Of a stretch of DNA of 64,000 nucleotides, positions 8,379 to 18,093 are shown piece after piece. Origin of the DNA: Paracoccus everestensis (GTDB taxonomy: Bacteria > Pseudomonadota > Alphaproteobacteria > Rhodobacterales > Rhodobacteraceae); contig NZ_CP090836.1 of assembly GCF_021491915.1 (NCBI RefSeq), positions 2,280,501 through 2,344,500 on the forward strand. The letters run 5' to 3'. The notes under the pieces were generated by a model. That model ran no database searches. It was not told the DNA's origin and was given only the letters and a program-made list of their open reading frames with translations. Both the position numbers and the translations under genes were made by a program. The number at the start of each line of letters is the position of its first letter. The first letter of the stretch is position 1.

Positions 8379-9830
8379 ATGATCGACCTTCGCCCCGTGG
8401 CCCATCCGATCGGCAAGATCATCGTGACCCTGGGGGTTTCGATGCTGGCGCCCATGGGGGTGGACTGGTGGCACGGCGATCCGCACTGGGCGGTCTTTCT
8501 GCAATCCGCCGCGCTGACGATGGTCGTGGGCACGCTGGTGTCGGTCGCGACTTGGGGCAATTACCGCAACCTTTCGATCCAGCAGGCCTTCCTGCTGACT
8601 TCGGGGCTGTGGGCGGTCTTGCCGCTGTTCGGCGCCCTGCCCTTCATGCTGGGCCAGCCAGACGCCCGCTTCGTCGACGCCTATTTCGAGGCGATGTCGG
8701 GCGTCACCACCACCGGCACCACGGTCTTTCCCCAACTGGACGGCTTGCCCCGGGGCACGCATCTGTGGCGCGCGATCCTGCACTGGATCGGCGGGTTGGG
8801 GATCGTGGTGGTCGCCATGGTGTTCCTGCCGATCATGAAGGTCGGCGGAATGCAGTTCTTCCGGTCCGAGGGTTTCGACACCCTGGGCAAGATCATGCCC
8901 CGCGCAGGAGAGATCGCGGCCGAGATGACGCGCATCTATGTCATGCTGACGGGATTCTGCACGATCACCTATCTGTTGCTGGGCATGAACGGGTTCGACG
9001 CCATCGTGCAGGCCTTCGGCACGGTCTCTACCGGGGGGTTTTCCAATTACGACGCCAGCTTCGGGGCATTCCTGGGGCCGATCGAATGGGCTGCGTCGTT
9101 CTTCATGATCCTGGCCTCGATCCCGTTCATCCGGCTGGTGCAGGGGATGCGGGGGGAGTTCACGCCGATCTGGCGGGACTTGCAGATCCGCGCCTATCTT
9201 CGCTGGATCTTCTATGCCTGCGCCATCATCATCGCCTATCGCGTGGTCTTCCTGCAGCATCAGGGCAATGTCTTCGACATCACGCGGGAAACCGTGTTCA
9301 ACACCGTCTCCACCTTTTCGGGAACGGGGTTCTTTTCGACCGACGTGATGACCTGGGGCCACCTGCCGCTGGCGATCCTGATCATCTGCGGGCTGATCGG
9401 CGGCTGCACCGGATCGACCGCCTGTTCGGTCAAGGTGTTCCGATACCTGGTTCTGTTCCAGGCCGTGCGCGCGCAGTTGCGCCGGATGCATTCGCCGCAC
9501 CGGGTCTATGCCCTCCGCTACGAGGGCCGTCCCCTGGACAAGGACGTGATCGATTCCGTCATGGCCTTCTTCACGCTGTTCATGCTGACCTTTGGGCTGC
9601 TGATCGTGGGCCTGTCCCTGACCGGCCTGCACCCGCGCACCGCGCTGACCGGCGCCTGGACCGCCATTGCCAATATTGGCCCGATCTGGGGACCGGAAAT
9701 CACCGCAAACGGTTCCATCGCCGAATTTCCCGACAGCGCCAAATGGCTGATGACGCTGGGGATGTATCTGGGCCGGCTGGAGCTGGTTTCCGTGCTGGTC
9801 CTGCTGCTGCCGCGCTTCTGGCGGGGCTAG
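8379..9830 (+). CDS. trkH: Trk-type potassium uptake protein TrkH
   Basis: Membrane subunit of the Trk K+ uptake system, 483 residues. The four pseudo-symmetric filter loops are readable: SGVTTTGTTVF, GTVSTGGFSNY, VSTFSGTGFF and WTAIANIGPIWGP, each with its filter Gly. The ATG at 8379 gives the usual N-terminus; a longer open frame reaches into the MFS gene in another frame. The cytoplasmic NAD-binding subunit TrkA is not nearby. The stop codon lies in a CTAG shared with the convergent gene. Confidence 0.93.
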   Translation: MIDLRPVAHPIGKIIVTLGVSMLAPMGVDWWHGDPHWAVFLQSAALTMVVGTLVSVATWGNYRNLSIQQAFLLTSGLWAVLPLFGALPFMLGQPDARFVDAYFEAMSGVTTTGTTVFPQLDGLPRGTHLWRAILHWIGGLGIVVVAMVFLPIMKVGGMQFFRSEGFDTLGKIMPRAGEIAAEMTRIYVMLTGFCTITYLLLGMNGFDAIVQAFGTVSTGGFSNYDASFGAFLGPIEWAASFFMILASIPFIRLVQGMRGEFTPIWRDLQIRAYLRWIFYACAIIIAYRVVFLQHQGNVFDITRETVFNTVSTFSGTGFFSTDVMTWGHLPLAILIICGLIGGCTGSTACSVKVFRYLVLFQAVRAQLRRMHSPHRVYALRYEGRPLDKDVIDSVMAFFTLFMLTFGLLIVGLSLTGLHPRTALTGAWTAIANIGPIWGPEITANGSIAEFPDSAKWLMTLGMYLGRLELVSVLVLLLPRFWRG

Positions 9831-11128
9831 GGGTTGCCCATGGCCGGTGCGGCGGCTTGGGCAGGCGCATCATTCGCCGCTGGCCCCTTGCGCGCAAAGC
9901 TGTCCGACATTTCTGCCGCGATCCGCGCCTGGCCCTGTGCGTCGGCGGCGGGCCAGATGAGGACAAAGCCCTCGGCCCGGCCGTCGCGGACCCAGCCTTC
10001 GGCGCGGCCGATATGGGCATCATTGGCACCCTCCAGCAGGACATGGCTGGGCTTGATGGTCCGGGTCGGCTGCGGCACCCAGCCAAGCGCCGTTACCAGC
10101 CCGGACAGATCCAGCAATTCCTGCTGACCGCCGGGCTGGCTGAACAGGATCAGCGCAGCCCCCGACCCGTCCCTGGGACCATAGATCGACAGCGCCCGTT
10201 CCGTCCGGTCAAAGGCCAGCCGGTCCATCGGCGCCATGACCGACAGACCCGTGGCCTCGTCGTCCAGCATCGTCAACCCGACCTCGGATCGCCATGCGTC
10301 GCGGCGGGCGATCAGTTCGGCCATCGCGGTGCCGGGATCGGTGGACAGGCGTTCGGCCAGGATCTCGGCCTGGATGGCGTCGCGGGTCCGGGGGCCGGAC
10401 TTGCCGTCGATGTCCCCGTCGTAAACGCCCGCCCACCGCAACGCGCGCTGCACCTGGTCCAGGGGCGGCATGGTGGCGGCGGTGGCGGGCGGCGCCGGCA
10501 GGTCGGGGGACTTTCCCGCCTGAACCACCGCGCCCAGTTCGGATGCGTCCGACACAAAGGCGTCGTCCGGCACCACGTCGCCATCCTTGAAGAGCCGCAG
10601 CCATGCATCGGCAGCAGCCCGGTCGACCGGACCCAGCACCACCCCGAACCAGCCGTTCGGCAACTGCGCCAGCCCGGCATCGGGGAAGGTTTGGCGCCAT
10701 TCTGTCAGGGCCGCATCGGCATCTGCCCGCGACTGCACCGATTGCAGGCGGATATAAGCGCCCGGCGCAGGCAGGTCCGGCTGCGGGGCGGGCTGCGCCG
10801 CTTGGGCCACGGGGACGGCGTCGCCCACCGAGGTCAGCACCACGTCATTGCCCGGCACGGTGACAAAGCTGTCGGGCGGGATCCGGCGCGCGTCCTTCAA
10901 CTGGCCGATCCGTTCGCCCGCTTCCCGGGGTGTCAGCGGGCCTATGGCAATCGCGGTCCAGCCGCCCGGTAGCGCGAATGTCACCACCTCGCCCAGCTGG
11001 CTGGCCCAGCGGGCGGCGGCTTCTGCCACGTCGTCGCCCCGCTTGGCCTCGATGCGGATCACCGCGTCCTGCGCGAAAGCCATCACGGGCAGCCCAGCCG
11101 CCAATACCACCCATGCCAAGCGCCGCAT
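9827..11128 (-). CDS. Secreted peptidoglycan-binding-like protein
   Basis: 433 residues starting with a signal peptide (MRRLAWVVLAAGLPVMAFAQ, cleavage after AFA). Two repeats of a SPOR-like kind follow: LPGGWTAIAIGPLTPREAGE near residue 55 and LPNGWFGVVLGPVDRAAADA near residue 160. A peptidoglycan-binding-1-like helix pair follows (VQRALRWAGVYDGDIDGKSGPRTRDAI). The C-terminal 200 residues are not recognised. It is likely periplasmic and cell-wall associated. Its TAG stop overlaps that of trkH, with no spacer between the convergent genes. Confidence 0.7.
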   Translation of the reverse strand: MRRLAWVVLAAGLPVMAFAQDAVIRIEAKRGDDVAEAAARWASQLGEVVTFALPGGWTAIAIGPLTPREAGERIGQLKDARRIPPDSFVTVPGNDVVLTSVGDAVPVAQAAQPAPQPDLPAPGAYIRLQSVQSRADADAALTEWRQTFPDAGLAQLPNGWFGVVLGPVDRAAADAWLRLFKDGDVVPDDAFVSDASELGAVVQAGKSPDLPAPPATAATMPPLDQVQRALRWAGVYDGDIDGKSGPRTRDAIQAEILAERLSTDPGTAMAELIARRDAWRSEVGLTMLDDEATGLSVMAPMDRLAFDRTERALSIYGPRDGSGAALILFSQPGGQQELLDLSGLVTALGWVPQPTRTIKPSHVLLEGANDAHIGRAEGWVRDGRAEGFVLIWPAADAQGQARIAAEMSDSFARKGPAANDAPAQAAAPAMGNP

Positions 11129-11234
11129 CCCCGTTCCCCTTCGCTGGCCGTTCTTGCGGCCTTTATTGACCCTGTTCCCCGCCCCGCCTAGAAGGCGCGC
11201 AAGCTTGTGCTGATCTATGCAAAGGACGGCCCCG

Positions 11235-12164
11235 ATGACCAGCCCCAACCGACCCCGTTGCTTTCAGGAAATCATCCTGCGGTTGCAGAATTACTGGGCG
11301 GCACAGGGCTGCGCCGTCCTGCAACCCTATGACATGGAGGTTGGCGCGGGCACCTTTCACCCGGCAACCACCCTGCGCGCGCTTGGCGGGCGGTCTTGGG
11401 CCGCGGCCTATGTCCAGCCTTCGCGCCGCCCGACGGATGGCCGCTATGGCGAGAACCCGAACCGCCTGCAGCATTATTACCAGTATCAGGTCATCATCAA
11501 GCCAAGCCCCGCGAACCTGCAGGATCTGTATCTGGGCAGCCTGCGCGCCATCGGCCTGGACCCCCTTGTCCACGATGTTCGCTTCGTGGAGGACGACTGG
11601 GAATCCCCGACCCTGGGCGCCTGGGGCTTGGGATGGGAGGTCTGGTGCGACGGGATGGAGGTCAGCCAGTTCACCTATTTCCAGCAGGTCGGCGGCCACG
11701 ACTGCCGCCCGGTATCGGGCGAGCTGACCTATGGCCTGGAACGGCTGGCGATGTATGTCCTGGGCGTGGAACATGTCATGGACATGCCCTTCAACGATCC
11801 AGACGCCCCGATCCCCCTGACCTATGGCGACATCTTCCGCCAGACCGAACGCGAATATTCCCGCTGGAACTTCGATCAGGCCGACACGGATACGCTGTTC
11901 CAGCATTTCAAGGACGCCGAGACCGAATGCGCCCGGATCCTGGCCGCCGATCCGGTGGACGCTGCCGGCCGCACCATCCCCATGGCGCATCCGGCCTATG
12001 ACCAGGCGATCAAGGCCAGCCATATCTTCAACCTGCTGGACGCGCGCGGCGTAATCTCGGTCACCGAACGGCAGGCCTATATCGGTCGCGTCCGTGCCTT
12101 GGCAAAAGCCTGCGCCGACCTGTTCGTCACAACCGAGGCCGCCCAGGCCCCCGCCGCATCATGA
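11235..12164 (+). CDS. glyQ: Glycyl-tRNA synthetase alpha subunit
   Basis: Catalytic subunit of the bacterial alpha2beta2 glycyl-tRNA synthetase (class II). The 309-residue sequence has [40 protein letters not shown] and LEVTQ-like [12 protein letters not shown] in the expected order. I chose the ATG at 11235 because AAGGA lies eight bases before it; an in-frame ATG six codons upstream lacks one. The beta subunit follows after one small gene that overlaps glyQ by four bases. Confidence 0.97.
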   Translation: MTSPNRPRCFQEIILRLQNYWAAQGCAVLQPYDMEVGAGTFHPATTLRALGGRSWAAAYVQPSRRPTDGRYGENPNRLQHYYQYQVIIKPSPANLQDLYLGSLRAIGLDPLVHDVRFVEDDWESPTLGAWGLGWEVWCDGMEVSQFTYFQQVGGHDCRPVSGELTYGLERLAMYVLGVEHVMDMPFNDPDAPIPLTYGDIFRQTEREYSRWNFDQADTDTLFQHFKDAETECARILAADPVDAAGRTIPMAHPAYDQAIKASHIFNLLDARGVISVTERQAYIGRVRALAKACADLFVTTEAAQAPAAS

Positions 12165-12625
12165 ACGGCAAGATCGTCGGCATCGGGCTGCTGGCCATTG
12201 GCGCGGTCGCGGGCGGCGGGATGTGGTATTTGCAGGAATACTATTTCTACGACAGGATCCCCGCTGCCGATGCGATCACCGTGCAGACTGCCGCTGGCCC
12301 GATCGCGGTACCGGCCAGCGATTTCCAAGGCATCGACGGCGACAGCTCGCCCCTGAAATGGCGGGTCTGCGCGGTGCTGGCCGAACAGCCCGCCGACCCC
12401 GTGCCGTTCAAGGGCGCGACGCCCATCGGCGCGCCCCGCTGGTTCGACTGCTTCGACCACGGCCAGATCACGACCGACCTGGAATCCGGTGCGGCCCAGG
12501 CCGTGCTGGGCCAGGCCGAAATCCGCCCCGACGTGGACCGCGTGCTGGCGATCTATCCCGATGGCCGCGTCTATGGCTGGCACCAATACAACGACAAGAC
12601 CCCGGAACGCGGAGTGATGGACTGA
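12161..12625 (+). CDS. Small membrane-anchored protein between glyQ and glyS (DUF6446-like)
   Basis: 154 residues with one N-terminal transmembrane helix ([20 protein letters not shown]) followed by a soluble, probably periplasmic domain with two Cys (RVCAVL, DCFDHG). I recall a similar gene of unknown function (DUF6446) at this position in other Rhodobacteraceae, but cannot verify it. It overlaps glyQ by four bases and shares one base with the glyS start, so it is translated from the same mRNA as both synthetase subunits. No enzymatic motif seen. Confidence 0.72.
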   Translation: MNGKIVGIGLLAIGAVAGGGMWYLQEYYFYDRIPAADAITVQTAAGPIAVPASDFQGIDGDSSPLKWRVCAVLAEQPADPVPFKGATPIGAPRWFDCFDHGQITTDLESGAAQAVLGQAEIRPDVDRVLAIYPDGRVYGWHQYNDKTPERGVMD

Positions 12626-14886
12626 TGCCCGACCTGTTGATCGAACTTTTTTCCGAGGAAATCCCCGCCCGGATGCAGGCCCGGGCCCGCGAGGATCTGA
12701 AGAAGCTGGTGACGGACGGACTGGTCAACGCCGGGCTGACCTATGCCAGCGCCGGTGCCTTTTCCACGCCCCGCCGCCTGACCCTGGCGGTCGAAGGCCT
12801 GACCCCCAACAGCCCAACCACGCGCGAGGAACGCAAGGGCCCCCGCACCGACGCCCCCGAGGCCGCACTTGAAGGCTTCCTCCGCTCCACCGGCCTGACC
12901 CGCGACCAACTGGTCGCGCGTGACGACAAGAAAGGCCAGGTCTGGTTCGCCACCATCGAAAAGCCCGGCCGCCCCGCATCCGAGATCGTGGCCGAGGTGC
13001 TGGACGCCACCATCCGCAACTTCCCCTGGCCCAAGTCGATGCGCTGGGGCGCGGGTTCGCTGCGGTGGGTCCGCCCGCTGCATTCGATCATCTGCCTGCT
13101 GTCCGACGAATCCGGCGCCACCATGGTCCCCCTGACGGTCGAGGGCATCACCGCTGGAAACACCACGCGCGGCCACCGCTTCCTGTCGCCCGATGCCTTC
13201 ACCGTCACGGGCTTTGACGACTATGCCGCCAAACTCCGCCGCGCCCATGTGATCCTCGACAGCCATGAACGCGACGAAGCGATCCGGCAGCACGCCGCTA
13301 ATCTCGCCTTCGCGCGGGGGTGGGAAATCGTGCCCGACGACGCCCTTTTGTCCGAGGTCGCGGGCCTTGTCGAATGGCCCGTTCCCCTGATGGGCGTGAT
13401 CGAGGAGCGTTTCCTGGACCTGCCGCCCGAGGTTCTGCAAACCTCGATGAAGGAACACCAGAAGTTCTTCTCGGCCCGCAATCCCAAGACCGGCCGGATC
13501 GAGGGCTTTGTCACCGTCGCCAACATCGAGACTCCCGACGACGGCGCCACGATCCTGGCTGGAAACCAGCGGGTGCTGGCGGCGCGGCTGTCCGATGCGG
13601 CGTTCTTCTGGGAAAATGACCTGCGAGAGGCCAAGGCGGGGATGAGCGCCTGGGCCGAGGGGCTGAAGTCGGTCACGTTCCATAACAAGCTGGGCAGCCA
13701 GGCCGACCGCATCGACCGCATCGCCGCCCTCGCCCGCGAAATCGCCCCGCTGGTCTGCGCCGACGCGGATCAGGCCGAACAGGCAGCGCGGCTGGCAAAG
13801 TTAGACCTACGCAGCGCCATGGTCGGCGAGTTCCCCGAATTGCAAGGCACCATGGGCCGCTACTACGCTCGCGCAGCAGGTGAGCCCGATGCGGTGGCCG
13901 ACGCCGCTCGCGATCACTATTCACCGCTCGGGCCGTCTGATGAGGTGCCGACTGCCCCGGTATCGGTGGCTGTGGCGCTTGCGGACAAGATGGACACGCT
14001 GGCCGGGTTCTGGGCGATTGATGGGAAGCCGACAGGTTCAAAAGATCCTTATGCGCTGCGCCGGGCAGCGTTGGGAGTGATCCGACTACTTACTTCCTCT
14101 ATGCACCGAGCAAATCTGCTTCCGTTATTGAAGATTGCAGTCGAACGGCAGCCTGATCTACCGTTGCTTGAAGCCACGCTCGCGACGGATGTCGAGGCTC
14201 GCGCTGAGATCGCTCAAAGGCTCAGTGATCCCTCTTATACCGGAACTATTCTCACGGGCACGCGAGAAGAATTAGAGGCTCAACTGAACAAGCTCGATGC
14301 TGACATTGCTTCGTTTAGTCGCGTAGTAGAGAAGTATCGTGCATTGTGCAGCGGCGCTCCCTCCGACCTCCTCTCCTTCCTCCATGACCGCCTCAAGATC
14401 TATCTCCGCGACCAAGGCATCCGCCACGACATCATTGATGCCGTGCTGGCGCAGCCCGGCAACGACGACCTTGTGCTGGTGGTCAACCGCGCCACGGCGT
14501 TAAATGCGATGATGCAAACGGAAGACGGCAAGAACCTGACCCAGGGCCTCAAGCGCGCGGGCAACATCCTGGCCCAGGCCGAGGAAAAGGACGGCGTCGA
14601 ATACAGCTTCGGCGCCGACGTGAAGTTCGCCGAAACCGATCAGGAACGCGCCCTCTTCGCCGCCCTCGACACCGCGGAACCGGCGATCAAGGCCGCGATC
14701 AAGGCCGAGGATTTCCCCGCCGCCATGACCGCCATCGCCGCCCTGCGCGCGCCCATCGACGCCTTCTTCGAGGCGGTGCAGGTCAATACCGATCACCAGA
14801 TCGTCCGCCGCAACCGCCTGAACCTGCTGCACCGCATCCGCGCCGCAGGCCAGCAGATCGCGGATTTCACCAAGGTCGAAGGCTGA
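12625..14886 (+). CDS. glyS: Glycyl-tRNA synthetase beta subunit (with atypical internal segment)
   Basis: 753-residue beta subunit, longer than the 689 of E. coli. The ends are typical: DLLIELFSEEIPARMQARA at the N-terminus, KSMRWGAGSLRWVRPLHSI, then SAMVGEFPELQGTMGRYYA and ADKMDTLAGFW in the HD-like part and DLLSFLHDRLKIYLRDQG before the anticodon-binding tail. Between residues about 390 and 575 the DNA changes to low GC and rare codons, and about 60 residues there (including TREELEAQLNKLDADIASFS, coiled-coil-like) have no counterpart that I know. The frame stays intact. An AAAGGGCC hairpin terminator follows. Confidence 0.95.
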   Translation: MPDLLIELFSEEIPARMQARAREDLKKLVTDGLVNAGLTYASAGAFSTPRRLTLAVEGLTPNSPTTREERKGPRTDAPEAALEGFLRSTGLTRDQLVARDDKKGQVWFATIEKPGRPASEIVAEVLDATIRNFPWPKSMRWGAGSLRWVRPLHSIICLLSDESGATMVPLTVEGITAGNTTRGHRFLSPDAFTVTGFDDYAAKLRRAHVILDSHERDEAIRQHAANLAFARGWEIVPDDALLSEVAGLVEWPVPLMGVIEERFLDLPPEVLQTSMKEHQKFFSARNPKTGRIEGFVTVANIETPDDGATILAGNQRVLAARLSDAAFFWENDLREAKAGMSAWAEGLKSVTFHNKLGSQADRIDRIAALAREIAPLVCADADQAEQAARLAKLDLRSAMVGEFPELQGTMGRYYARAAGEPDAVADAARDHYSPLGPSDEVPTAPVSVAVALADKMDTLAGFWAIDGKPTGSKDPYALRRAALGVIRLLTSSMHRANLLPLLKIAVERQPDLPLLEATLATDVEARAEIAQRLSDPSYTGTILTGTREELEAQLNKLDADIASFSRVVEKYRALCSGAPSDLLSFLHDRLKIYLRDQGIRHDIIDAVLAQPGNDDLVLVVNRATALNAMMQTEDGKNLTQGLKRAGNILAQAEEKDGVEYSFGADVKFAETDQERALFAALDTAEPAIKAAIKAEDFPAAMTAIAALRAPIDAFFEAVQVNTDHQIVRRNRLNLLHRIRAAGQQIADFTKVEG
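13797..14346 (+). other. Compositionally foreign tract inside glyS
   Basis: A hand count gives about 52% GC over 14041-14340 against 65% in a nearby 60-base line of the same gene. Codons rare elsewhere in the window cluster here (TTA, CTA, CTT, ACT, TCT, AGA, GTA). Both edges grade into conserved glyS sequence without loss of frame, as expected for homologous recombination with a lower-GC donor plus an inserted segment. Confidence 0.7.
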
Positions 14887-14910
14887 CGAAATACCTCGCC
14901 GCACCATGAA

Positions 14911-14948
14911 AAAGGGCCGGAGGATGAACCTCTGGCCCTTTCTTCTTC
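14911..14948. terminator. Bidirectional terminator between glyS and sdhB
   Basis: AAAGGGCCGGAGG pairs with CCTCTGGCCCTTT (one G-U pair) around ATGAA. On the plus strand it runs into CTTTCTTCTTC and on the minus strand into CCCTTTTTCA, so it can serve both convergent genes. Confidence 0.8.
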
Positions 14949-14990
14949 ACGCAAATATCCCGCGGGGGTCCGGGGGCGCGAAGCCCCCGG
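14942..14990 (-). repeat. 3'-end element, copy 2: GC hairpin + GGATATTTGCGTGAAGAA
   Basis: Read on the minus strand, downstream of sdhB: CCGGGGGC and GCCCCCGG form a hairpin, then ACCCCCGCGGGATATTTGCG and TGAAGAAGA. The tail is identical to that of copy 3 behind pgk. Confidence 0.6.
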
Positions 14991-15007
14991 CTGTCGCGGG
15001 ACGCGGA

Positions 15008-15787
15008 TCACACCATCCGGTCGACCATCATGTGCTTGATCGACGCAATCGCCTTGGCGGGGTTCAGCCCCTTGGGGCAGGTATTGGTGCAGTTCATTAT
15101 CGTGTGGCAGCGGTACAGCTTGAAGGGATCCTCCAGCTCGTCCAGCCGCTCGCCCGTCGCCTCGTCACGGCTGTCGATGATCCAGCGATAGGCGTGCAAC
15201 AGCGCGGCCGGGCCAAGATACCGGTCGCCGTTCCACCAATAGGACGGGCAGGCGGTCGAACAGGACGCGCACAGGATGCATTCATACAACCCGTCCAGCT
15301 TCTTGCGATCCTCGATCGACTGCTTCCATTCCTTGCCGGGGGTGGGCGACTTGGTGATCAGGTAAGGGTTCACCGAGGCGTGCTGGGCATAGAAATGGGT
15401 CAGGTCGGGAACCAGATCCTTGACCACCGGCATATGCGGCAGCGGATAGATGGAAATGTCGCCCTTCACCTCGTCGATGCCATAGATGCAGGCCAGGTGG
15501 TTGCCGCCGTCGATGGTCATCGCGCAGGATCCGCAGATCCCCTCGCGGCAGGACCGGCGGAACGACAGGGTCGGGTCGATGTCGTTCTTGATCTTGATCA
15601 GCGCGTCCAGGATCATCGGCCCGCATTTGTCGGTATCGACGAAATAGGTGTCCAGCCGCGGGTTCTCGCCCGTATTGGGATCCCAGCGATAGATCGTGAA
15701 CTTGCGGACATTGGTCGCGCCCTCGGGCCGGGGCCAGGTCTTGCCGACGCGGATCTGGCTGTTCTTGGGCAGGGTGAACTGGACCAT
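15008..15787 (-). CDS. sdhB: Succinate dehydrogenase iron-sulfur subunit
   Basis: 259-residue Fe-S subunit of complex II, carrying electrons from FAD to ubiquinone. The 2Fe-2S ligands are in [11 protein letters not shown] plus a downstream Cys (HLACIYG); the 4Fe-4S and 3Fe-4S clusters are in [16 protein letters not shown] and [17 protein letters not shown]. Length and sequence are normal. Unusually, four genes separate it from sdhA on the same strand (two small putative lipoproteins, a glycosyltransferase and a sulfotransferase-like gene). It begins only 11 bases after the last of these, so it probably depends on that read-through. Confidence 0.98.
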   Translation of the reverse strand: MVQFTLPKNSQIRVGKTWPRPEGATNVRKFTIYRWDPNTGENPRLDTYFVDTDKCGPMILDALIKIKNDIDPTLSFRRSCREGICGSCAMTIDGGNHLACIYGIDEVKGDISIYPLPHMPVVKDLVPDLTHFYAQHASVNPYLITKSPTPGKEWKQSIEDRKKLDGLYECILCASCSTACPSYWWNGDRYLGPAALLHAYRWIIDSRDEATGERLDELEDPFKLYRCHTIMNCTNTCPKGLNPAKAIASIKHMMVDRMV

Positions 15788-15798
15788 TGGGTGCTCCT

Positions 15799-16635
15799 TT
15801 ACGAAGTGCCTTGCGGCGCATCCGCCGCGAAAAGATGCTCGGTGCGCGCGACCAGATCGACGATCCGGCCATGTGCGTGGGGGTTCAGCGACAGGCCGTT
15901 CAGCCTGCGCAGGAATTCGGTGGCGCCGTCGTTCAGGCGGCTGTTGGTCGGCCCGTCCAAGGGATCAAGCGAGTCGATCAGGGCGTCGTCCAGCCCCGCA
16001 TGGCACAGCAACTGGCGGCCGGGGCGCAGCAGGTCATCCTCGTCCTCCAGCTTGAAGCGGGTGACGCGCCCGCCGGTCTCGGCGTTCAGGCGACGGATCA
16101 GGTCGCCCCAGCCAGGAAGATCGGCAGTCTCGGCCTCGAATTCAACTAGGCTGCGCTCATAACCGTCGGTCCGCACCGCCTGCGCCCAGACCGAGGGCCG
16201 CCAGGTCTTCTGCTTGCGGGTATAGACCACGAAATCCACCGCGAAATCCCGCGCCTCGGCCACCAGCAGCGCGGCGATCCGCGGCAGGGCCGGGTAAAGC
16301 CGAACCTCGCCGCCATTGCCCGGCATGGCGCCTGCCAGGTTTTCATGGCTGATCAGCACCGGCACATCTGTCTGGGGAAGCCCGTCCAGCACCTCGCGGA
16401 AGGCCAGCTTCAACGCCTGTTCACGATCCTTGTCGGGGGCCAGGCTGAACCCGACCGCCGCCCGGCCCAGGGGCCGCATGGGCGACCCTTCCTCGGGCGT
16501 GCGGACCACCAAATCCCCTGCCAGCGCATCCTCGTTGCGCCGCAGGTGCCGCTGGATCGAGGTGCTACCGGTTTTCTGAACGCCCATATGGACGATCAGG
16601 CGCCGCGCCTTTCCCGCATCCTGTTTCCCTGGCAT
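15799..16635 (-). CDS. Sulfotransferase-like protein inside the sdh operon
   Basis: 278 residues. The N-terminus [19 protein letters not shown] is a classic 5'-phosphosulfate-binding loop of PAPS-dependent sulfotransferases, here K-T-G-S-T-S. The middle ([19 protein letters not shown]) matches the region where these enzymes carry the 3'-phosphate-binding Arg/Ser. No signal peptide or membrane helix is visible, so it would act in the cytosol on an unknown acceptor, perhaps a glycan given the glycosyltransferase immediately upstream. The start shares one base with that gene's stop (TGATG). Substrate assignment is inference. Confidence 0.7.
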   Translation of the reverse strand: MPGKQDAGKARRLIVHMGVQKTGSTSIQRHLRRNEDALAGDLVVRTPEEGSPMRPLGRAAVGFSLAPDKDREQALKLAFREVLDGLPQTDVPVLISHENLAGAMPGNGGEVRLYPALPRIAALLVAEARDFAVDFVVYTRKQKTWRPSVWAQAVRTDGYERSLVEFEAETADLPGWGDLIRRLNAETGGRVTRFKLEDEDDLLRPGRQLLCHAGLDDALIDSLDPLDGPTNSRLNDGATEFLRRLNGLSLNPHAHGRIVDLVARTEHLFAADAPQGTS

Positions 16636-17768
16636 CAGGACAGCCTTTCCTGCTGCAGATCGGCTGCCACCGCACTGCGGTCCAAGGTTTTCAGGCGGAC
16701 CTGCGAAAGGATCCGATGCACCTGCAAGGTGACGGCCTCGGTGGACAATCGTGAAAGGGCCGCGTCATGGGCCGCGTCCGCCATGCGGTTTCGCGCATCC
16801 GGGTCCGCGATCAGGCGGCATATCGCATCCGCCCATGTCTTGCGATCATTGCTGACGATCCCCGATCCTGCGGCAAAGAACAGATCATGGTCCGCTTCAT
16901 CGCTGCAGATCACCGGCACGCGTGCGTCGATATATCCCAGGATCTTCCCGAACGACTTGCCCAGGCTGAAGTTGCGGCCCGCCAGGGGCGACAGGCCGAT
17001 GGACACGTCCCGAAGGGACACAAGAAACTGGGCGTAATCCATGAAGGGCAATATTTGCAGGCGGACACCCGCCGTGGCCATTTCCCTCAGGATCGGGTGG
17101 TTCTCTTGTCCGACGCAGCGATAAAGGCGGAAATCGACCGGGCCTATCCGTGACACGACATCCAGCATGACATCGCGGCAAAACCGCATTTCATCGGGAT
17201 AGCCAAGCGGGTCGGCCTGCGCCCAGGTAATGATCGGCTGGCGTGCGTGATGATCGGGCCTAGGCGCGGTCGACAAGGGCGTTCCCGTCCAGACAATCGA
17301 CACGTCGTCGTTGAACTGCACCGCCCAGTCGTGCAGGAAGCGGCTTCCCGCCATGACCGCCCTGGCTTGCCTGGCAACATCTTCAAGCACGGATGACAGG
17401 GTTGGATCCAGGAAATCGGCGTCGTCAATGTCCAGGACGAGCGGCCAGTCCTTCAGGTATTCCGCCCGGCTGAACGGATTGCGGCATTTCTGCAAGACCA
17501 CCACGTCCGGCCTGAATTGCCGCAGGATACGATTGTGCCGGGCAAGGCCGAGGCCTGGGTCGAGGACAATCGATGTCCACCCGTGCCCAGTCAAGCCATC
17601 TGCAATCTTATGGGCGCGAAGCAATCCCGACATCGCTTTTCCGTTGCTGGTCAGGAAAGCGACCCGGGGCCGCGAGCCTGCACGGAAAATGGCCTGATAC
17701 AATCGCATTTCCCGGATGACCGGACCCAGCAACCGTTTTGTCGAAGACAGAAGACGCGCCGCCGCCAT
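16635..17768 (-). CDS. Glycosyltransferase-like protein (GT4/GT-B fold) inside the sdh operon
   Basis: 377 residues resembling GT-B glycosyltransferases of the GT4 kind. The N-terminal half has RVAFLTSNGKAMSGLLRAHK and the acceptor-domain FRPDVVVLQKCRNPFS; the C-terminal half has GLSPLAGRNFSLGKSFGKIL and DARVPVICSD, the usual place of the nucleotide-sugar-binding E/D. The terminal segment (WADAICRLIADPDARNRMAD) is typical of the family. GC looks lower than in sdhA. It is followed by a sulfotransferase-like gene, so the pair may modify one surface glycan. Sugar and acceptor unknown. Confidence 0.7.
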   Translation of the reverse strand: MAAARLLSSTKRLLGPVIREMRLYQAIFRAGSRPRVAFLTSNGKAMSGLLRAHKIADGLTGHGWTSIVLDPGLGLARHNRILRQFRPDVVVLQKCRNPFSRAEYLKDWPLVLDIDDADFLDPTLSSVLEDVARQARAVMAGSRFLHDWAVQFNDDVSIVWTGTPLSTAPRPDHHARQPIITWAQADPLGYPDEMRFCRDVMLDVVSRIGPVDFRLYRCVGQENHPILREMATAGVRLQILPFMDYAQFLVSLRDVSIGLSPLAGRNFSLGKSFGKILGYIDARVPVICSDEADHDLFFAAGSGIVSNDRKTWADAICRLIADPDARNRMADAAHDAALSRLSTEAVTLQVHRILSQVRLKTLDRSAVAADLQQERLS

Positions 17769-17771
17769 GTC

Positions 17772-18089
17772 TCAGCCCGTCCAGCCCGGCTGGTCGGTCA
17801 AGGGGCGGCGCGGGGGCTGGCCGGATCGCCGCTGGACGCAGCGGTCATAAACCAGCGAGGGATCGCGCCCCATCAGGTAATCGCCCGACAGATCGACCGA
17901 GACGCTGCCAAAGCCGCGCGTGTCCCCGTCAAAGCCGGTGCCGACGCCCACGGCGACATTGGTGCGCGGGCGCACAGCCAGTTCGGCGTCACGCAGGCAG
18001 GTCAGTTCGGCCTGCTCGACCGGAACCGGGCCGCAGGCGGCCATGGTTCCGACGAAAGCCAAGGCCAGATGTCCCGCCCGCGCGCCCAT
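17772..18089 (-). CDS. Small secreted protein, probable lipoprotein
   Basis: 105 residues with a hydrophobic N-terminus (AGHLALAFVGTMAACG) ending in a weak lipobox (MAAC), then a glycine/serine-rich stretch (GVGTGFDGDTRGFGSVSVDL) that looks like a beta-strand-forming exported domain. No family recognised. It lies four bases downstream of another small lipoprotein gene and three bases upstream of the glycosyltransferase start. Role unknown. Confidence 0.6.
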   Translation of the reverse strand: MGARAGHLALAFVGTMAACGPVPVEQAELTCLRDAELAVRPRTNVAVGVGTGFDGDTRGFGSVSVDLSGDYLMGRDPSLVYDRCVQRRSGQPPRRPLTDQPGWTG

Positions 18090-18093
18090 CAGG

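Noticed and set aside
8468..10972. 834-codon plus-strand open frame across trkH and the next gene
   Set aside because: It crosses two recognised genes in the wrong frame, without ribosome-binding site or domain.
13797..14346. Treating the low-GC part of glyS as a separate inserted gene
   Set aside because: The glyS frame runs through without a stop and conserved synthetase motifs lie inside and on both sides.
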